Assembly: GCA_030540085.1 (NCBI GenBank)
Contig: JAUNWY010000006.1
Span: 45,716-109,715 of the forward strand
DNA from: Eggerthella sp.
Lineage (GTDB): Bacteria; Actinomycetota; Coriobacteriia; Coriobacteriales; Eggerthellaceae
Direction of reading: 5' to 3'
DNA: 64,000 bases
Shown here: positions 1-8,456 of the stretch, in pieces
Position numbering within the stretch: the stretch's first letter is position 1
Layout of the letters: the number at the start of each line of letters is the position of its first letter
Program-made: the position numbers and the translations under genes
The notes under the pieces: generated by a model
Seen by the model: only the letters and a program-made list of their open reading frames with translations
Database searches by the model: none
Told to the model about the DNA's origin: nothing

Positions 1-99
1 AGCTGGGATGCTTCCAGCCCTGTGTGGCAGCCCGGATTCTTCGAATCTATTCTCGAGCGTAATACCGATAAAAAAGCCCAGATCAGCTTAGGTGAGTAG
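1..99 (+). CDS. 3' end of an unidentified protein (partial)
   Basis: The first reading frame is open from the window edge to a TAG at 97-99 and encodes about 32 residues ending in KKAQISLGE. The stop lies inside the start region of holB, whose GTG is at 92, so the two genes overlap by 8 nt and are probably translationally coupled. In many bacteria tmk (thymidylate kinase) precedes holB, but these residues carry no motif that identifies the protein. The tmk idea is synteny only. Confidence 0.55.
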   Translation, partial: SWDASSPVWQPGFFESILERNTDKKAQISLGE

Positions 100-1234
100 T
101 ACGGTGGCTGATGTCTTCGACGGAGTGCTCGGTCAGCCTCGTGTGCGCGAGTTCTTTCGTGCGACGATAGCTTCGGGTCGGGTAAGCCATGCTTACTTGC
201 TTACGGGCCCTGCCGGCTCCAACAAAACATCTGCGGCATATGCTTTTGCCCAGGCAATCCTGTGTGAAAAGAATGGCTGCGGCGAATGCGACGATTGCGC
301 TCGTGTGTTGCGTCGCCGTCATCCCGATGTGCACTATTACGCTCCCGAGGGCGCTCAGGGCTACTTGGTTGAGCAGATCAGGGAAATCGTTTCCGATGTT
401 TCGCTTGCTCCCATTCGTGCAAAGAGCAAGGTATATATCCTCGATCGCGTCGATCTTCTGGGAACTCAGGCGGCGAATGCTTTTCTGAAGACTCTTGAAG
501 AACCAGTGCCTGGCGTGGTATTCATCCTTCTGGGCCGCACCCGCGAAGGCGTGCTTCCCACCATAGTTTCTCGCTGTCAGGTGGTTCCTTTTCGCCATAT
601 TCCTGCTCAAGAGGCGGCGGGGATCCTTTCCCAAAAGGTTGGGATAACCCCTGAGCGCGCCCGTATGGCAATCGAGGCGTGTGATGGCTCCATTACGCAG
701 GCTATCTCGTTTGCCAAAAGCAGCGAACGCACCGAATTCCGCGCCCGCGTAATGGAAGTCTTGGCCGGTTTGTCTGTTGCCGATGCCCGCGATGTACTTG
801 AGTATGCTGCTGAACTCATTGAACGTGCAAAGGCCCCGCTCGATAACGTGCGAACCGAGCAAAGCGAGGAATTGGCGGAATCTGCTGATTTCCTTACGAA
901 AACAGCCATGCGCCAAATCGAGCTGCGCCATAAACGCGCCCTTACCCAGGCAACGCGTACTTCGCTCAAGCAGATGACCGCGATTATCCGTTCGTGGCTG
1001 CGCGATGTCCTTATGGTGGTTTCGGGCACTCCTGAGTTGATGGTGAACATCGATCAGCGTTCTGCTGTAGAAGCGGCGGCAGCCAGGGTAAACGTTGAGG
1101 GTCTGATGCGCGCATTGCGCGAAGCGTACAAGACCGACGAAGCGCTTAGTTATAATGTTTCTCCAGAAACGTGCTTGGACACGCTTCTGTTCACGATAAG
1201 AGAGGTTCTACATGGTTCGGGTAACACCTATTAA
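92..1234 (+). CDS. holB: DNA polymerase III delta' subunit
   Basis: A clamp-loader AAA+ subunit of 380 aa that helps load the beta sliding clamp at replication forks. Near residue 39 it has a P-loop, GPAGSNKTSAA, which is degenerate (Asn replaces the usual second Gly), as is common in delta' subunits. A four-cysteine zinc module follows (CEKNGCGECDDC, about residues 58-69). Further on are a DEAD-like ILDRVD box, the ANAFLKTLEEP segment and the sensor motif VSRCQ. The start is GTG at 92 inside the end of the previous gene. The 3' end overlaps the PSP1 gene by 23 nt, so the pair is surely co-transcribed. Confidence 0.93.
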   Translation: MSSTVADVFDGVLGQPRVREFFRATIASGRVSHAYLLTGPAGSNKTSAAYAFAQAILCEKNGCGECDDCARVLRRRHPDVHYYAPEGAQGYLVEQIREIVSDVSLAPIRAKSKVYILDRVDLLGTQAANAFLKTLEEPVPGVVFILLGRTREGVLPTIVSRCQVVPFRHIPAQEAAGILSQKVGITPERARMAIEACDGSITQAISFAKSSERTEFRARVMEVLAGLSVADARDVLEYAAELIERAKAPLDNVRTEQSEELAESADFLTKTAMRQIELRHKRALTQATRTSLKQMTAIIRSWLRDVLMVVSGTPELMVNIDQRSAVEAAAARVNVEGLMRALREAYKTDEALSYNVSPETCLDTLLFTIREVLHGSGNTY

Positions 1235-2609
1235 GATGCAGGCGGGAACCAAGGTTCTCTGGTTCGACCCGGGCGACATAGACGTTAAGGCAAATGACCA
1301 CGTAATCGTTAAGACGGAACGAGGAACCGAGTTCGGCACGGCAACGGCCGATATCATGGAGGTAAGCGATGAGCTTATCGCCGATCTGAAGTCGCCGTTA
1401 AAGCCGGTTATTCGCATTGCGACGGAAGAAGACGTCCAGCGCGCAGACGAATTGGCCCAGCAGGGCGAAGAGGCGCTGGTTGTGTTCAAAGAGTTTGCCG
1501 AAGGTGCAAGCGATCAAATGCGTCCCGTTATGGTGGAGTTCCTGTTCGATGGCGACAAGGCGGTGTTCTATTTCGAGGCTGAGGAGCGCGTAGATTTTCG
1601 TGACTTGGTGCGGAAGCTTGCCGGCCATTTCCATGTGCGCGTAGACATGCGCCAGATTGGCGTGCGCGATGGGGCTCGTTTGGTGGGTGGCTTGGGCCAT
1701 TGCGGCCAAGAGCTCTGCTGCAAGCGTTTGGGCGGAGAGTTTTCTCCTGTTTCCATCCGTATGGCAAAGGAGCAGAATCTGTCGCTCAACCCTCAGAAGA
1801 TATCGGGATGCTGCGGTAGGCTCATGTGCTGTCTGCGCTACGAGTATGAAACCTATAAAGAGGTTAATTCCCGTGCCCCCAAGCATGGCGCAAAGGTTGA
1901 GGTGCCTGGCGGTGTCGCCCGTGTAACGGAAATCAACGTTCCATTGGAGCGCGTCACCCTTCAGCTGGAAGACGGCAAATCCATCAAGGTTCCGCTTTCG
2001 GAAATGGAATACAACGGCGAAGGGAAACGCCCCACTGGTGTATCCGAGGAAGTGTTCGAGAAGTACGCTTCTCCCGATCCCCTCGACGTATTCGGCACCA
2101 CAACCTTCGAAGTTACCTCGTTCAGCGGCAATGAAAAGCTCGCTGATAACGAGTCGCGTAAAGCTCGCAAGAGCGAGCGTGAAAAGGAAGACGCCCATCG
2201 CAAGCCCCGCCGCCGTCGTAGCCGCAGCGGTTCATCGGGTACCGAGGGCCAATCCGCCAACAAGGGCGAAGGCTCTCAGGATCAGAAGAAATCTGCTTCT
2301 CAGAAAAAGAACGAGGGTCAGTCGCGTCGCTCGCGCCGTGGCTCAGGCAAGGGAAGCAAGCCTCAGCAGCAGGGCAAGCAAGGTCAGCAGAACCAGCGCA
2401 GTGAAGAGCGCAAGAAAAGCAATTCCGACCAGGGTGCAAAGCGTCCCGGCCATAAATCTTCGGGTGTGCGCAATGCGCCCCGAAAGCAACAAGGGGAGCA
2501 TACGGCCAACGGTTCAAATGCCGGCAAGCAGGGCGAAGTAGCCCATCGCAAGCCCCGTCGCCGCCGTCGTAAGGCTCAGGGGGAAGGCAGCACGAATGAA
2601 CAACAATGA
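1212..2609 (+). CDS. PSP1-domain (RicT/YaaT-like) protein with long basic C-terminal tail
   Basis: The first roughly 290 residues are a PSP1/RicT-type protein. The cysteine cluster is present (GHCGQELCCKRL, then SGCCGRLMCCLRYEY), which in Bacillus RicT ligates an Fe-S cluster in the Y-complex that stimulates RNase Y-dependent RNA processing. The protein is 465 aa, whereas family members are usually near 270-300 aa. The excess is a low-complexity tail (about residues 305-465) rich in Lys, Arg, Ser, Gln and Gly, containing two copies of HRKPRRRR. This suggests nucleic-acid binding, which is inference. The ATG at 1212 overlaps holB by 23 nt and the 3' end overlaps pncB by 14 nt. Confidence 0.88.
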   Translation: MVRVTPIKMQAGTKVLWFDPGDIDVKANDHVIVKTERGTEFGTATADIMEVSDELIADLKSPLKPVIRIATEEDVQRADELAQQGEEALVVFKEFAEGASDQMRPVMVEFLFDGDKAVFYFEAEERVDFRDLVRKLAGHFHVRVDMRQIGVRDGARLVGGLGHCGQELCCKRLGGEFSPVSIRMAKEQNLSLNPQKISGCCGRLMCCLRYEYETYKEVNSRAPKHGAKVEVPGGVARVTEINVPLERVTLQLEDGKSIKVPLSEMEYNGEGKRPTGVSEEVFEKYASPDPLDVFGTTTFEVTSFSGNEKLADNESRKARKSEREKEDAHRKPRRRRSRSGSSGTEGQSANKGEGSQDQKKSASQKKNEGQSRRSRRGSGKGSKPQQQGKQGQQNQRSEERKKSNSDQGAKRPGHKSSGVRNAPRKQQGEHTANGSNAGKQGEVAHRKPRRRRRKAQGEGSTNEQQ

Positions 2610-4050
2610 TGACTATGCTCTTTTAACGGACCTGTATCAGATAACCATGGCCCAGGGCTACTGGGCCTGTGGAAAGCTCGAAGAGGAGGGGTGCTTCCAT
2701 ATCTTCTTCCGCGAGCCTCCTTTCAAGGGCGGATACGCTATTGCCAGCGGCATGGATCATATTGCCGAAGTGGTAGAAAACTTCTCGTTCTCTGATGAAA
2801 GCGTGGAGTATCTTGCCTCTATCGATGCGCCAGGTGGCGGGAAGCTGTTTAATCCGAACTTTCTTGAGTACCTGCGCACGCTTGAGCTTACTGTCGAGAT
2901 CGATGCCGTACGTGAGGGCACGGTGGTGTTCCCGAACGATCCTATCGTTCGCGTAACCGGTCCTATCGTCCAGTGCCAGCTTCTGGAAACGCAGCTGCTG
3001 AACTGCGTGAATTTTGAAACGCTCGCCGCAACCAAGGCAGCGCGTGTTTGTCTTGCCGCTGAAACTCCCGTGGCTGAATTCGGTTTGCGTCGCGCCCAGG
3101 GCGAATCGGGCGGCATGCGTGCTTCTCGCGCATGCATCGTGGGCGGCTGTGCTTCCACCTCGAACGTGCTTGCCGGCCGTGAGTACGGTTTGCCGGTTTC
3201 GGGCACCCATGCGCATGCGTGGGTTATGGCGTTTGACGATGAGCTTGAGGCGTTTCGTGCGTATGCCAAAGAATTTCCTACGAACTGCGTATTGCTCGTA
3301 GACACCTACGATGTTACCCAAGGCATGAAAAATGCCATTACCGTGGGTCTTGAGATGAAAGCGCGCGGCGAGCACCTGGCGGGCATCCGCATCGACTCAG
3401 GCGATTTGGCGTGGAACGCCAAGCAGGCTCGTGCCATGCTCGACGAGGCGGGCCTTACCGATACCGGCGTGGTTCTTTCGAATGATTTGGATGAATTTGC
3501 CATCAAATCCATCCGCGATTCGGGTGCCGAAGTTGCTTCTTGGGGCGTGGGTACCAAGTTGGTTACCGCTTATGATCAGCCAGCGCTCGGCGGTGTGTAT
3601 AAGCTGGCGGCAAAGCGCATGAAGGGTGGCGAATGGGAACCCTGCGTCAAGGTTACGGGGCAGAGCTCCAAGCAAACTGTTCCCGGAATCCTTGATGTTC
3701 GTCGCTATTTCCACGAATCGGGAACTATTGCGGGGGACATGGTTTTTGATGTTCTGTATCCTGTTTCAAGCGAACGCATCGTTGACCCTGCAGACGAGTT
3801 GCGCCAAAAAGATCTTTCTGGTCTTCGTTACGAAACGCTTCTCGAGCCGCTTGCTCGTGCGGGCAAGGTTGTGCTCGATGCCGAGGCACGTGACGCTATG
3901 GTTGCACGAGATCGCTGCCGGGAGCAGCTTGCTTTGCTCGACGAAAGCCAGAAGCGCATTGTCAACCCGCATTCTTATCCAGTCGGTTTGGAGCACTCCC
4001 TGTTCTACCGTCGACGCGATTTGATCTCGCGCCTTTTGGGGCTTTCGTAA
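2596..4050 (+). CDS. pncB: Nicotinate phosphoribosyltransferase
   Basis: The enzyme converts nicotinate, PRPP and ATP to nicotinate mononucleotide in the Preiss-Handler NAD salvage pathway. It is a 484-aa protein beginning NNDDYALLTDLYQITMAQGY, the typical PncB N terminus. The conserved GTHAHAWVMAF segment (about residues 197-207), a PRPP/substrate-binding region with LLVDTYD, and IRIDSGD are visible. It overlaps the preceding RicT-like gene by 14 nt. NadD, further along the same strand at 57.7 kb, would use its product. A GC hairpin with a TTCG loop follows downstream. Confidence 0.95.
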   Translation: MNNNDDYALLTDLYQITMAQGYWACGKLEEEGCFHIFFREPPFKGGYAIASGMDHIAEVVENFSFSDESVEYLASIDAPGGGKLFNPNFLEYLRTLELTVEIDAVREGTVVFPNDPIVRVTGPIVQCQLLETQLLNCVNFETLAATKAARVCLAAETPVAEFGLRRAQGESGGMRASRACIVGGCASTSNVLAGREYGLPVSGTHAHAWVMAFDDELEAFRAYAKEFPTNCVLLVDTYDVTQGMKNAITVGLEMKARGEHLAGIRIDSGDLAWNAKQARAMLDEAGLTDTGVVLSNDLDEFAIKSIRDSGAEVASWGVGTKLVTAYDQPALGGVYKLAAKRMKGGEWEPCVKVTGQSSKQTVPGILDVRRYFHESGTIAGDMVFDVLYPVSSERIVDPADELRQKDLSGLRYETLLEPLARAGKVVLDAEARDAMVARDRCREQLALLDESQKRIVNPHSYPVGLEHSLFYRRRDLISRLLGLS

Positions 4051-4144
4051 AATCCCAATAGCGTTTGATATCGTCTTGCCCTGCAAATTTCCTGTTGCTG
4101 GGGCGATCCGGAAATAGCCAGCAGGTGTTGAGCCTAGCTGCGAT

Positions 4145-4173
4145 AAGGCAGCTGCGCTTCGGCGCGTTGCCTT
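4145..4173 (+). terminator. Hairpin in the pncB-degV gap
   Basis: AAGGCAGCTGCGC, a TTCG tetraloop and GCGCGTTGCCTT form a stem of about 12 bp with one bulge. Only a short T tract follows (TTTGTG), so it is a weak terminator or a 3'-end stabilising structure. The 143-nt gap holds nothing else recognisable. Confidence 0.45.
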
Positions 4174-4193
4174 TGTGAAAGGAGCCATGCCGA

Positions 4194-5099
4194 ATGATCA
4201 AAGTCGTTACCGACTCCGTAGCCTCGTTGCCAAAGGAATTGATCGAAGAAGACAACATCGAGGTAGTGTCCTTGTTCCTGAACGAGAACGGGCACGAGCA
4301 TGTTGACGCCACGATGGATCTTGACGATTTCTATACGCGTATCTACGACATGGCCGACAACCCTCCAACTTCAAGTCAGCCCTCGCAGAGCACGCTGGAA
4401 GAGCTGTTCGAATCGTTCGCAAAGGCAGGCGATGAGGTCCTGGGCATTTGGATATCTACGGGTCTTTCCGGTGCCTTCGATGGCGTGTTGCGCGCTGCTC
4501 GTTCTGTAGAGTCGCGCAATATCAACTTCAAGTATTGCATGATTGACTCTTCATCCTGCGGCTTTGACGAAGCATTTCCCGTTTTGGAGGGTGCTCGTGC
4601 AGTGAGGGAAGGCAAGACGCTTGCCGAGGCTGCCCAAACGGTTCTTGAGGCTATCAAGAGCACGCGTTTTCTCTTTACGCCCGAATCGCTTACCTTCCTG
4701 AAGAAGGGTGGTCGCATTGGCGGTGTGGCGGCGCTTCTGGGCAACCTTATCAAGTTGGCGCCTGTTTTGACGGTGGTCGACGGCACGCCCGAGCCTATGG
4801 CGAAAGTCCGGACGCGCAAGAAGGCTCTTATCAAGATCCAGGAAATCTTGGAGCACGATATTGAGACCTGCGGTGGTTTGAAGGACTTGGTGGTGCACTA
4901 TATCGGGGACAAGACCCCTGCGGTAGAGTGGGCGAAGGAATTTTTCGAGCCCTTCCTCAAGCGAGAGGTTCGCGTGATTCCTGTAAGCCCGGTTGTTGGG
5001 CTGCACGTAGGTCCTGCTGTGGGAATTTCGTATATATGCAATAAGCCGCTCGAAGGCAAGATCACAGGTGATTTGAGCAGCCTTGCCGTGGCTAACTAG
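4194..5099 (+). CDS. DegV family fatty-acid-binding protein (copy 1)
   Basis: This is a DegV/EDD-fold protein of 301 aa. Family members bind long-chain fatty acids, and in Firmicutes FakB homologues present the fatty acid to the kinase FakA. Visible family signatures are the N-terminal VVTDSVASLPKEL, the TSSQPS loop (about residue 60), GIWISTGLSGAFDGV and the C-terminal HVGPAVGISY. A Shine-Dalgarno AAAGGAG lies 9 nt before the ATG at 4194; an out-of-frame ATG at 4187 is ignored. It is followed 29 nt later by a second, divergent DegV. No FakA partner lies in the window. Confidence 0.9.
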   Translation: MIKVVTDSVASLPKELIEEDNIEVVSLFLNENGHEHVDATMDLDDFYTRIYDMADNPPTSSQPSQSTLEELFESFAKAGDEVLGIWISTGLSGAFDGVLRAARSVESRNINFKYCMIDSSSCGFDEAFPVLEGARAVREGKTLAEAAQTVLEAIKSTRFLFTPESLTFLKKGGRIGGVAALLGNLIKLAPVLTVVDGTPEPMAKVRTRKKALIKIQEILEHDIETCGGLKDLVVHYIGDKTPAVEWAKEFFEPFLKREVRVIPVSPVVGLHVGPAVGISYICNKPLEGKITGDLSSLAVAN

Positions 5100-5128
5100 C
5101 GAACCCCCCGTTGTGAGAGGCAACCGTA

Positions 5129-6061
5129 ATGGATATTAAATGCAACTTAATCATCGATTCATGCTGCGATTTGCCCTACGAGGTGGTAGACCGCGATGGT
5201 GTGTATCTGCTCAAGTTCCCCTATATCGATGATGAGGGCGAACATCTTGACGATCTGTATCGTTCGCGTTCGGCACATGATTTTTACGAGTCGATGCGCA
5301 ACGGCTCTGAGCCTCGCACTGCTCAGATTCCCATGCCTGCGCTTCGAGAAGCGTTCGAATGGGCTCATGAACAGGGAAAACCAGCGGTGTATTTGAGCTT
5401 TTCGAGTGGACTTTCGGGAACGTTCGATACGGCATGCGTCTTTCTCGATCAGGTAAAACAGGAAATCCCGGATCTGGATGTCCGCATGGTGGATACCAAG
5501 CTGGCATCTATCGCCGAGGCTTTTTTGGTGTATGAGGCATTGCGTCAGCGCGAAAAGGGACTGACCGCCGATGAGATGGTTGCCTGGGCCGAAGAGGCAC
5601 GCTATTTCGTGGACCGCCAGTTCATGGTGGACGATTTGGAAGCGCTGCGACGGGGCGGTCGTATTCCGTCATCGGTTGCCTATGCGGGCTCCAAGCTCGA
5701 TGTGAAGCCCCTTTTGGGCATCGATGCCGATGGGAAGCTGGCGCTTACGGGGGTTGCTCGCGGTCGCAAAAAGGGCATTCGAGCCCTGCATGAATACTAT
5801 ATGAAGCGACGTAGCTCTGATGCTCCAGGTCAGAATGTGGTTATCGGCAATGCCGACTGCCCCAAAGACGCTGAGCGCTTGATGGGTCTTCTTTCTAAAG
5901 AGGACGATTCGATTATGTTCCTGGAAACGAGCATCGGCCCGGTTATCGGGAGCCATGTAGGTCCGGGAATGATCGCTATTGTGTTTTGGGGGCAAGATTG
6001 CCGCGCAGATATTTCCATGGCCGACCGCATTGCGAACAAGGTCCGCGGGAAGAAGCAATAG
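5129..6061 (+). CDS. DegV family protein (copy 2)
   Basis: A second DegV/EDD-fold protein (310 aa), in the same orientation 29 nt after copy 1 and so probably in one transcript. Signatures are LIIDSCCDLPYEV at the N terminus, the PRTAQIPMP loop that replaces the usual TSQPS loop, AVYLSFSSGLSGTFD, DDLEALRRGGRIP, and a C-terminal GSHVGPGMIAI. The altered TSQ loop suggests a different acyl ligand from copy 1. That point is inference from the sequence difference only. Confidence 0.9.
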   Translation: MDIKCNLIIDSCCDLPYEVVDRDGVYLLKFPYIDDEGEHLDDLYRSRSAHDFYESMRNGSEPRTAQIPMPALREAFEWAHEQGKPAVYLSFSSGLSGTFDTACVFLDQVKQEIPDLDVRMVDTKLASIAEAFLVYEALRQREKGLTADEMVAWAEEARYFVDRQFMVDDLEALRRGGRIPSSVAYAGSKLDVKPLLGIDADGKLALTGVARGRKKGIRALHEYYMKRRSSDAPGQNVVIGNADCPKDAERLMGLLSKEDDSIMFLETSIGPVIGSHVGPGMIAIVFWGQDCRADISMADRIANKVRGKKQ

Positions 6062-6174
6062 CTTCCCGAGCCCGCTCTTTTGAAATCTCTACGCATCGTC
6101 AGCGGGCTGTGTGCGGGGGTGCGTGTTCCCGAATTGGCGAATGCGCCATTCGATAACTTGGAAAGGATGTGCAT

Positions 6175-7158
6175 ATGAGCACTCAGGATTTGACTTTTGC
6201 ATTTGCTGGCGATGAGCGCGTGGGCGCTGGCGTAAGCGGCTTGCTCGAAGCAGCAGGTTATCCGGCAACCGATATCTCCAATGCCGATGTAGTGTTTACG
6301 TACTGCACCAATACTTCTGCATTGGAAGATTTGTACTACGACACGGAGGGCCTGCTTCGCGGTTCCAGGGAAGGTGCCATCCTGGTCGACCTGAGTCCCT
6401 CTACCGTTTCGTTCGCTTGCGAGCTTGATGCCGTTGCCTGCGTGAACGGCCATGCGGCTATTGACGCTCCCCTGGTGGTGAGCGACATGGTATGCGAAGA
6501 GGCATTCGTTAGTCGTGAAAATCTGGGCATTGTTGCTGGCTGCCGCGAAGACGCTGACTACAAAACGGTAAAGCCCCTGCTCGATGCTATTGCTCATCGC
6601 GTGATGTGGATGGGTCATGCAGGAGCCGGCCAGAAAGCCAAGGTTGCCCTTACGTTGCAACGTTGCGCAACCTTGGTCGGCGCGGTCGAGGCTCAGGTCG
6701 CTCTCGCGAACGTCGGCAGCGACGTAAACGTGATGGTCGAGGACGTTATCGACTTCATGCATGACATGAATAGCATTTCTCCTGCTCAGGAAGCTTTTGC
6801 TCAGGCTTTGCTCGATGAAGAGTACGATGCTTCGTTCACTATCGAGCATCTGATGGGGGAAGCAACGGCTGCCCTTGCTTCCTTGGAAGATGAAGAAATG
6901 ATCCTTCCTCAGGCAGAAGCGTGCTATCGCCTTATGGAGCTGCTTGCTTTGGTAGGTGGAATCGACTTGAGCCCTGCTGGCTTGAAGCTGGTATTCGCCG
7001 ATGAAGAGACCACTAATCGCTACGGGCTCGATTGGTCCCGTGCCGAAGGCGCCTTCGAGGGCTGCGATTGCGGCTGCGAAGACGGCGAAGACCACGAGTG
7101 CGAATGCGGCCATGATCCCCACGAGGAGCATGAGTGCTGCGGCAAGCATCATCACTAA
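6175..7158 (+). CDS. 3-hydroxyisobutyrate dehydrogenase-like protein with Cys/His-rich tail
   Basis: A beta-hydroxyacid dehydrogenase-like protein of 327 aa. The central ILVDLSPSTVS (substrate loop) and GAGQKAKVALTL, with the putative catalytic Lys, match the family. The NAD-binding glycine motif is degenerate: GDERVG stands where family members have GxGxMG, so activity is doubtful. The last 31 residues hold 7 Cys and 7 His and look like a metal-binding tail. The ATG at 6175 is chosen because GGAAAGGA sits 6 nt before it; an in-frame GTG at 6169 would leave no spacer. It may be co-transcribed with the radical SAM gene that follows 12 nt later. Confidence 0.75.
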   Translation: MSTQDLTFAFAGDERVGAGVSGLLEAAGYPATDISNADVVFTYCTNTSALEDLYYDTEGLLRGSREGAILVDLSPSTVSFACELDAVACVNGHAAIDAPLVVSDMVCEEAFVSRENLGIVAGCREDADYKTVKPLLDAIAHRVMWMGHAGAGQKAKVALTLQRCATLVGAVEAQVALANVGSDVNVMVEDVIDFMHDMNSISPAQEAFAQALLDEEYDASFTIEHLMGEATAALASLEDEEMILPQAEACYRLMELLALVGGIDLSPAGLKLVFADEETTNRYGLDWSRAEGAFEGCDCGCEDGEDHECECGHDPHEEHECCGKHHH

Positions 7159-7170
7159 TTTGGTGAGCTT

Positions 7171-8121
7171 GTGGGCGAATCGGTGAACAATGCCTTTGAT
7201 TTAAGGGGATCCCGTGTGGGGTCCCCTTATTCTGCGTGCGCTTTGTGCCCTCGGCAATGCGGCGTGAACCGCGAAGAAGGGGAGCGTGGTGTTTGCGGGG
7301 CATCTGACGTTCTTCGTCTGGGGCGTGCTGCTCTGCATTGGTGGGAAGAACCATGCTTGGTGGGGGACAAAGGCAGTGGTGCTGTGTTCTTCTCGCATTG
7401 TCCGCTGCAATGCGTGTATTGCCAGAACAAGGAATTGGTGTCTGGCTCTGGAATCCAGATAAGCTTGCAGAAGTTTAAAGAGGTGCTGCTCCGTTTGCAG
7501 AACGAGGAGCATGCGGCGAATATCAACTTGGTTACGCCAACGCACTATACGCCCAGCATCGCTGTCGCTTTGGGCGAGCTGCGGAATTCGGGGGCGCTTA
7601 CCATTCCAGTGGTGTACAACACCTCAAGCTTCGATTCGCTTGAGGCGCTTCGCCTTATGAAGGGAAACGTGGATGTGTATCTTGCTGATTTCAAGTACGC
7701 ATCCGCGCTTGAGGCGGGGAAGCTTTCCCATGCTCCCCGTTATCCCGAAATAGCACTGGCTGCCATCGAAGAAATGGTTGCTCAGGCTCCCGTGTGGGAG
7801 GAAGACGGCGAGGGCCTGCTGCTTAGGGGTGTTATTGTCCGTCATTTGGTTCTTCCTGGCAGGGTCGAGGAATCAAAGCACGCGCTCGCTACGTTGCATG
7901 AGCGCTTTGGCGGTAGTGTTCGGCTGAGCATCATGAGCCAGTACACGCCTTTAGCGTCAGGGCTTGAGCGTTATGGCCTTGCAGGTCGGGTAACCGAAGA
8001 AGAGTACGAGGAAGTGCTTGATTATGCTGATTCGCTTGGGATAGAAGATTATTTTTGGCAGCAGGGCGATGCTGCTCAGGAAAGCTTCGTTCCCGATTTC
8101 AATGGTGAAGGTGTGCGGTAG
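7171..8121 (+). CDS. PflX-type radical SAM protein (COG1313 family)
   Basis: The radical SAM [4Fe-4S] motif CPLQCVYC (CxxxCxxC) is at about residues 77-84. It is preceded by the family-typical cysteine module CALCPRQCGVNREEGERGVCG. Length is 316 aa. Members resemble pyruvate-formate-lyase activating enzymes, but their substrates are unknown. The start is uncertain: GTG 7171 has a poor Shine-Dalgarno, while in-frame GTG 7216 has AAGGGGA 6-7 nt upstream. That second site is embedded in a 10-bp hairpin (7204-7227). It lies 12 nt after the dehydrogenase-like gene and is the last gene before tRNA-Thr. Confidence 0.85.
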   Translation: MGESVNNAFDLRGSRVGSPYSACALCPRQCGVNREEGERGVCGASDVLRLGRAALHWWEEPCLVGDKGSGAVFFSHCPLQCVYCQNKELVSGSGIQISLQKFKEVLLRLQNEEHAANINLVTPTHYTPSIAVALGELRNSGALTIPVVYNTSSFDSLEALRLMKGNVDVYLADFKYASALEAGKLSHAPRYPEIALAAIEEMVAQAPVWEEDGEGLLLRGVIVRHLVLPGRVEESKHALATLHERFGGSVRLSIMSQYTPLASGLERYGLAGRVTEEEYEEVLDYADSLGIEDYFWQQGDAAQESFVPDFNGEGVR

Positions 8122-8196
8122 CTGCTCTTGACGTTTGCCGCTTTGGGCAACCGCTCAACCTATTTGGTGCGTTTTCCGTGATGATGGCTCAACTTA

Positions 8197-8205
8197 TGGC
8201 ATAAT
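8197..8205 (+). promoter_or_regulatory. Extended -10 promoter of tRNA-Thr
   Basis: TGG followed by CATAAT (TGn plus -10) lies 13 nt upstream of the first tRNA base. No good -35 is seen. Confidence 0.5.
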
Positions 8206-8218
8206 TGGCAAACGGTTT

Positions 8219-8293
8219 GCCGGCATGGCGCAACGGTAGCGCAACTGATTTGTAATCAGTGGGTTGCGGGTTCGATTCCTGTTGCCGGCACCA
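8219..8293 (+). tRNA. tRNA-Thr (anticodon UGU)
   Basis: The acceptor arms GCCGGCA (8219-8225) and TGCCGGC (8283-8289) pair fully. The anticodon stem ACTGA/TCAGT encloses the loop TTTGTAA, giving anticodon TGT. The T-loop GGTTCGATTCC is present and the 3' CCA (8291-8293) is encoded. Confidence 0.95.
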
Positions 8294-8304
8294 TTAAAAG
8301 TCCA

Positions 8305-8336
8305 GGCCACCGAGCTATTTGTTCGGTGGCCTTTTT
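8305..8336 (+). terminator. Rho-independent terminator of tRNA-Thr
   Basis: Perfect 9-bp arms, GGCCACCGA and TCGGTGGCC, with a 9-nt loop and a run of five T. Confidence 0.9.
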
Positions 8337-8456
8337 GTTTTCAGGTTCCCGGAGAGGCCTTGTGGGTCAAATAAGGTGCGAAACGCACTATGCGATATCT
8401 CTATTCGCCCTTTAATTCGCTTTCTTTGAGCTGATTCTGCCCTAGATGCTAACGAA

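Noticed and set aside
5830..7155. 441-aa minus-strand open frame
   Set aside because: Antisense to DegV copy 2 and the dehydrogenase-like gene. The hydrophobic start is the complement of the Cys/His tail.
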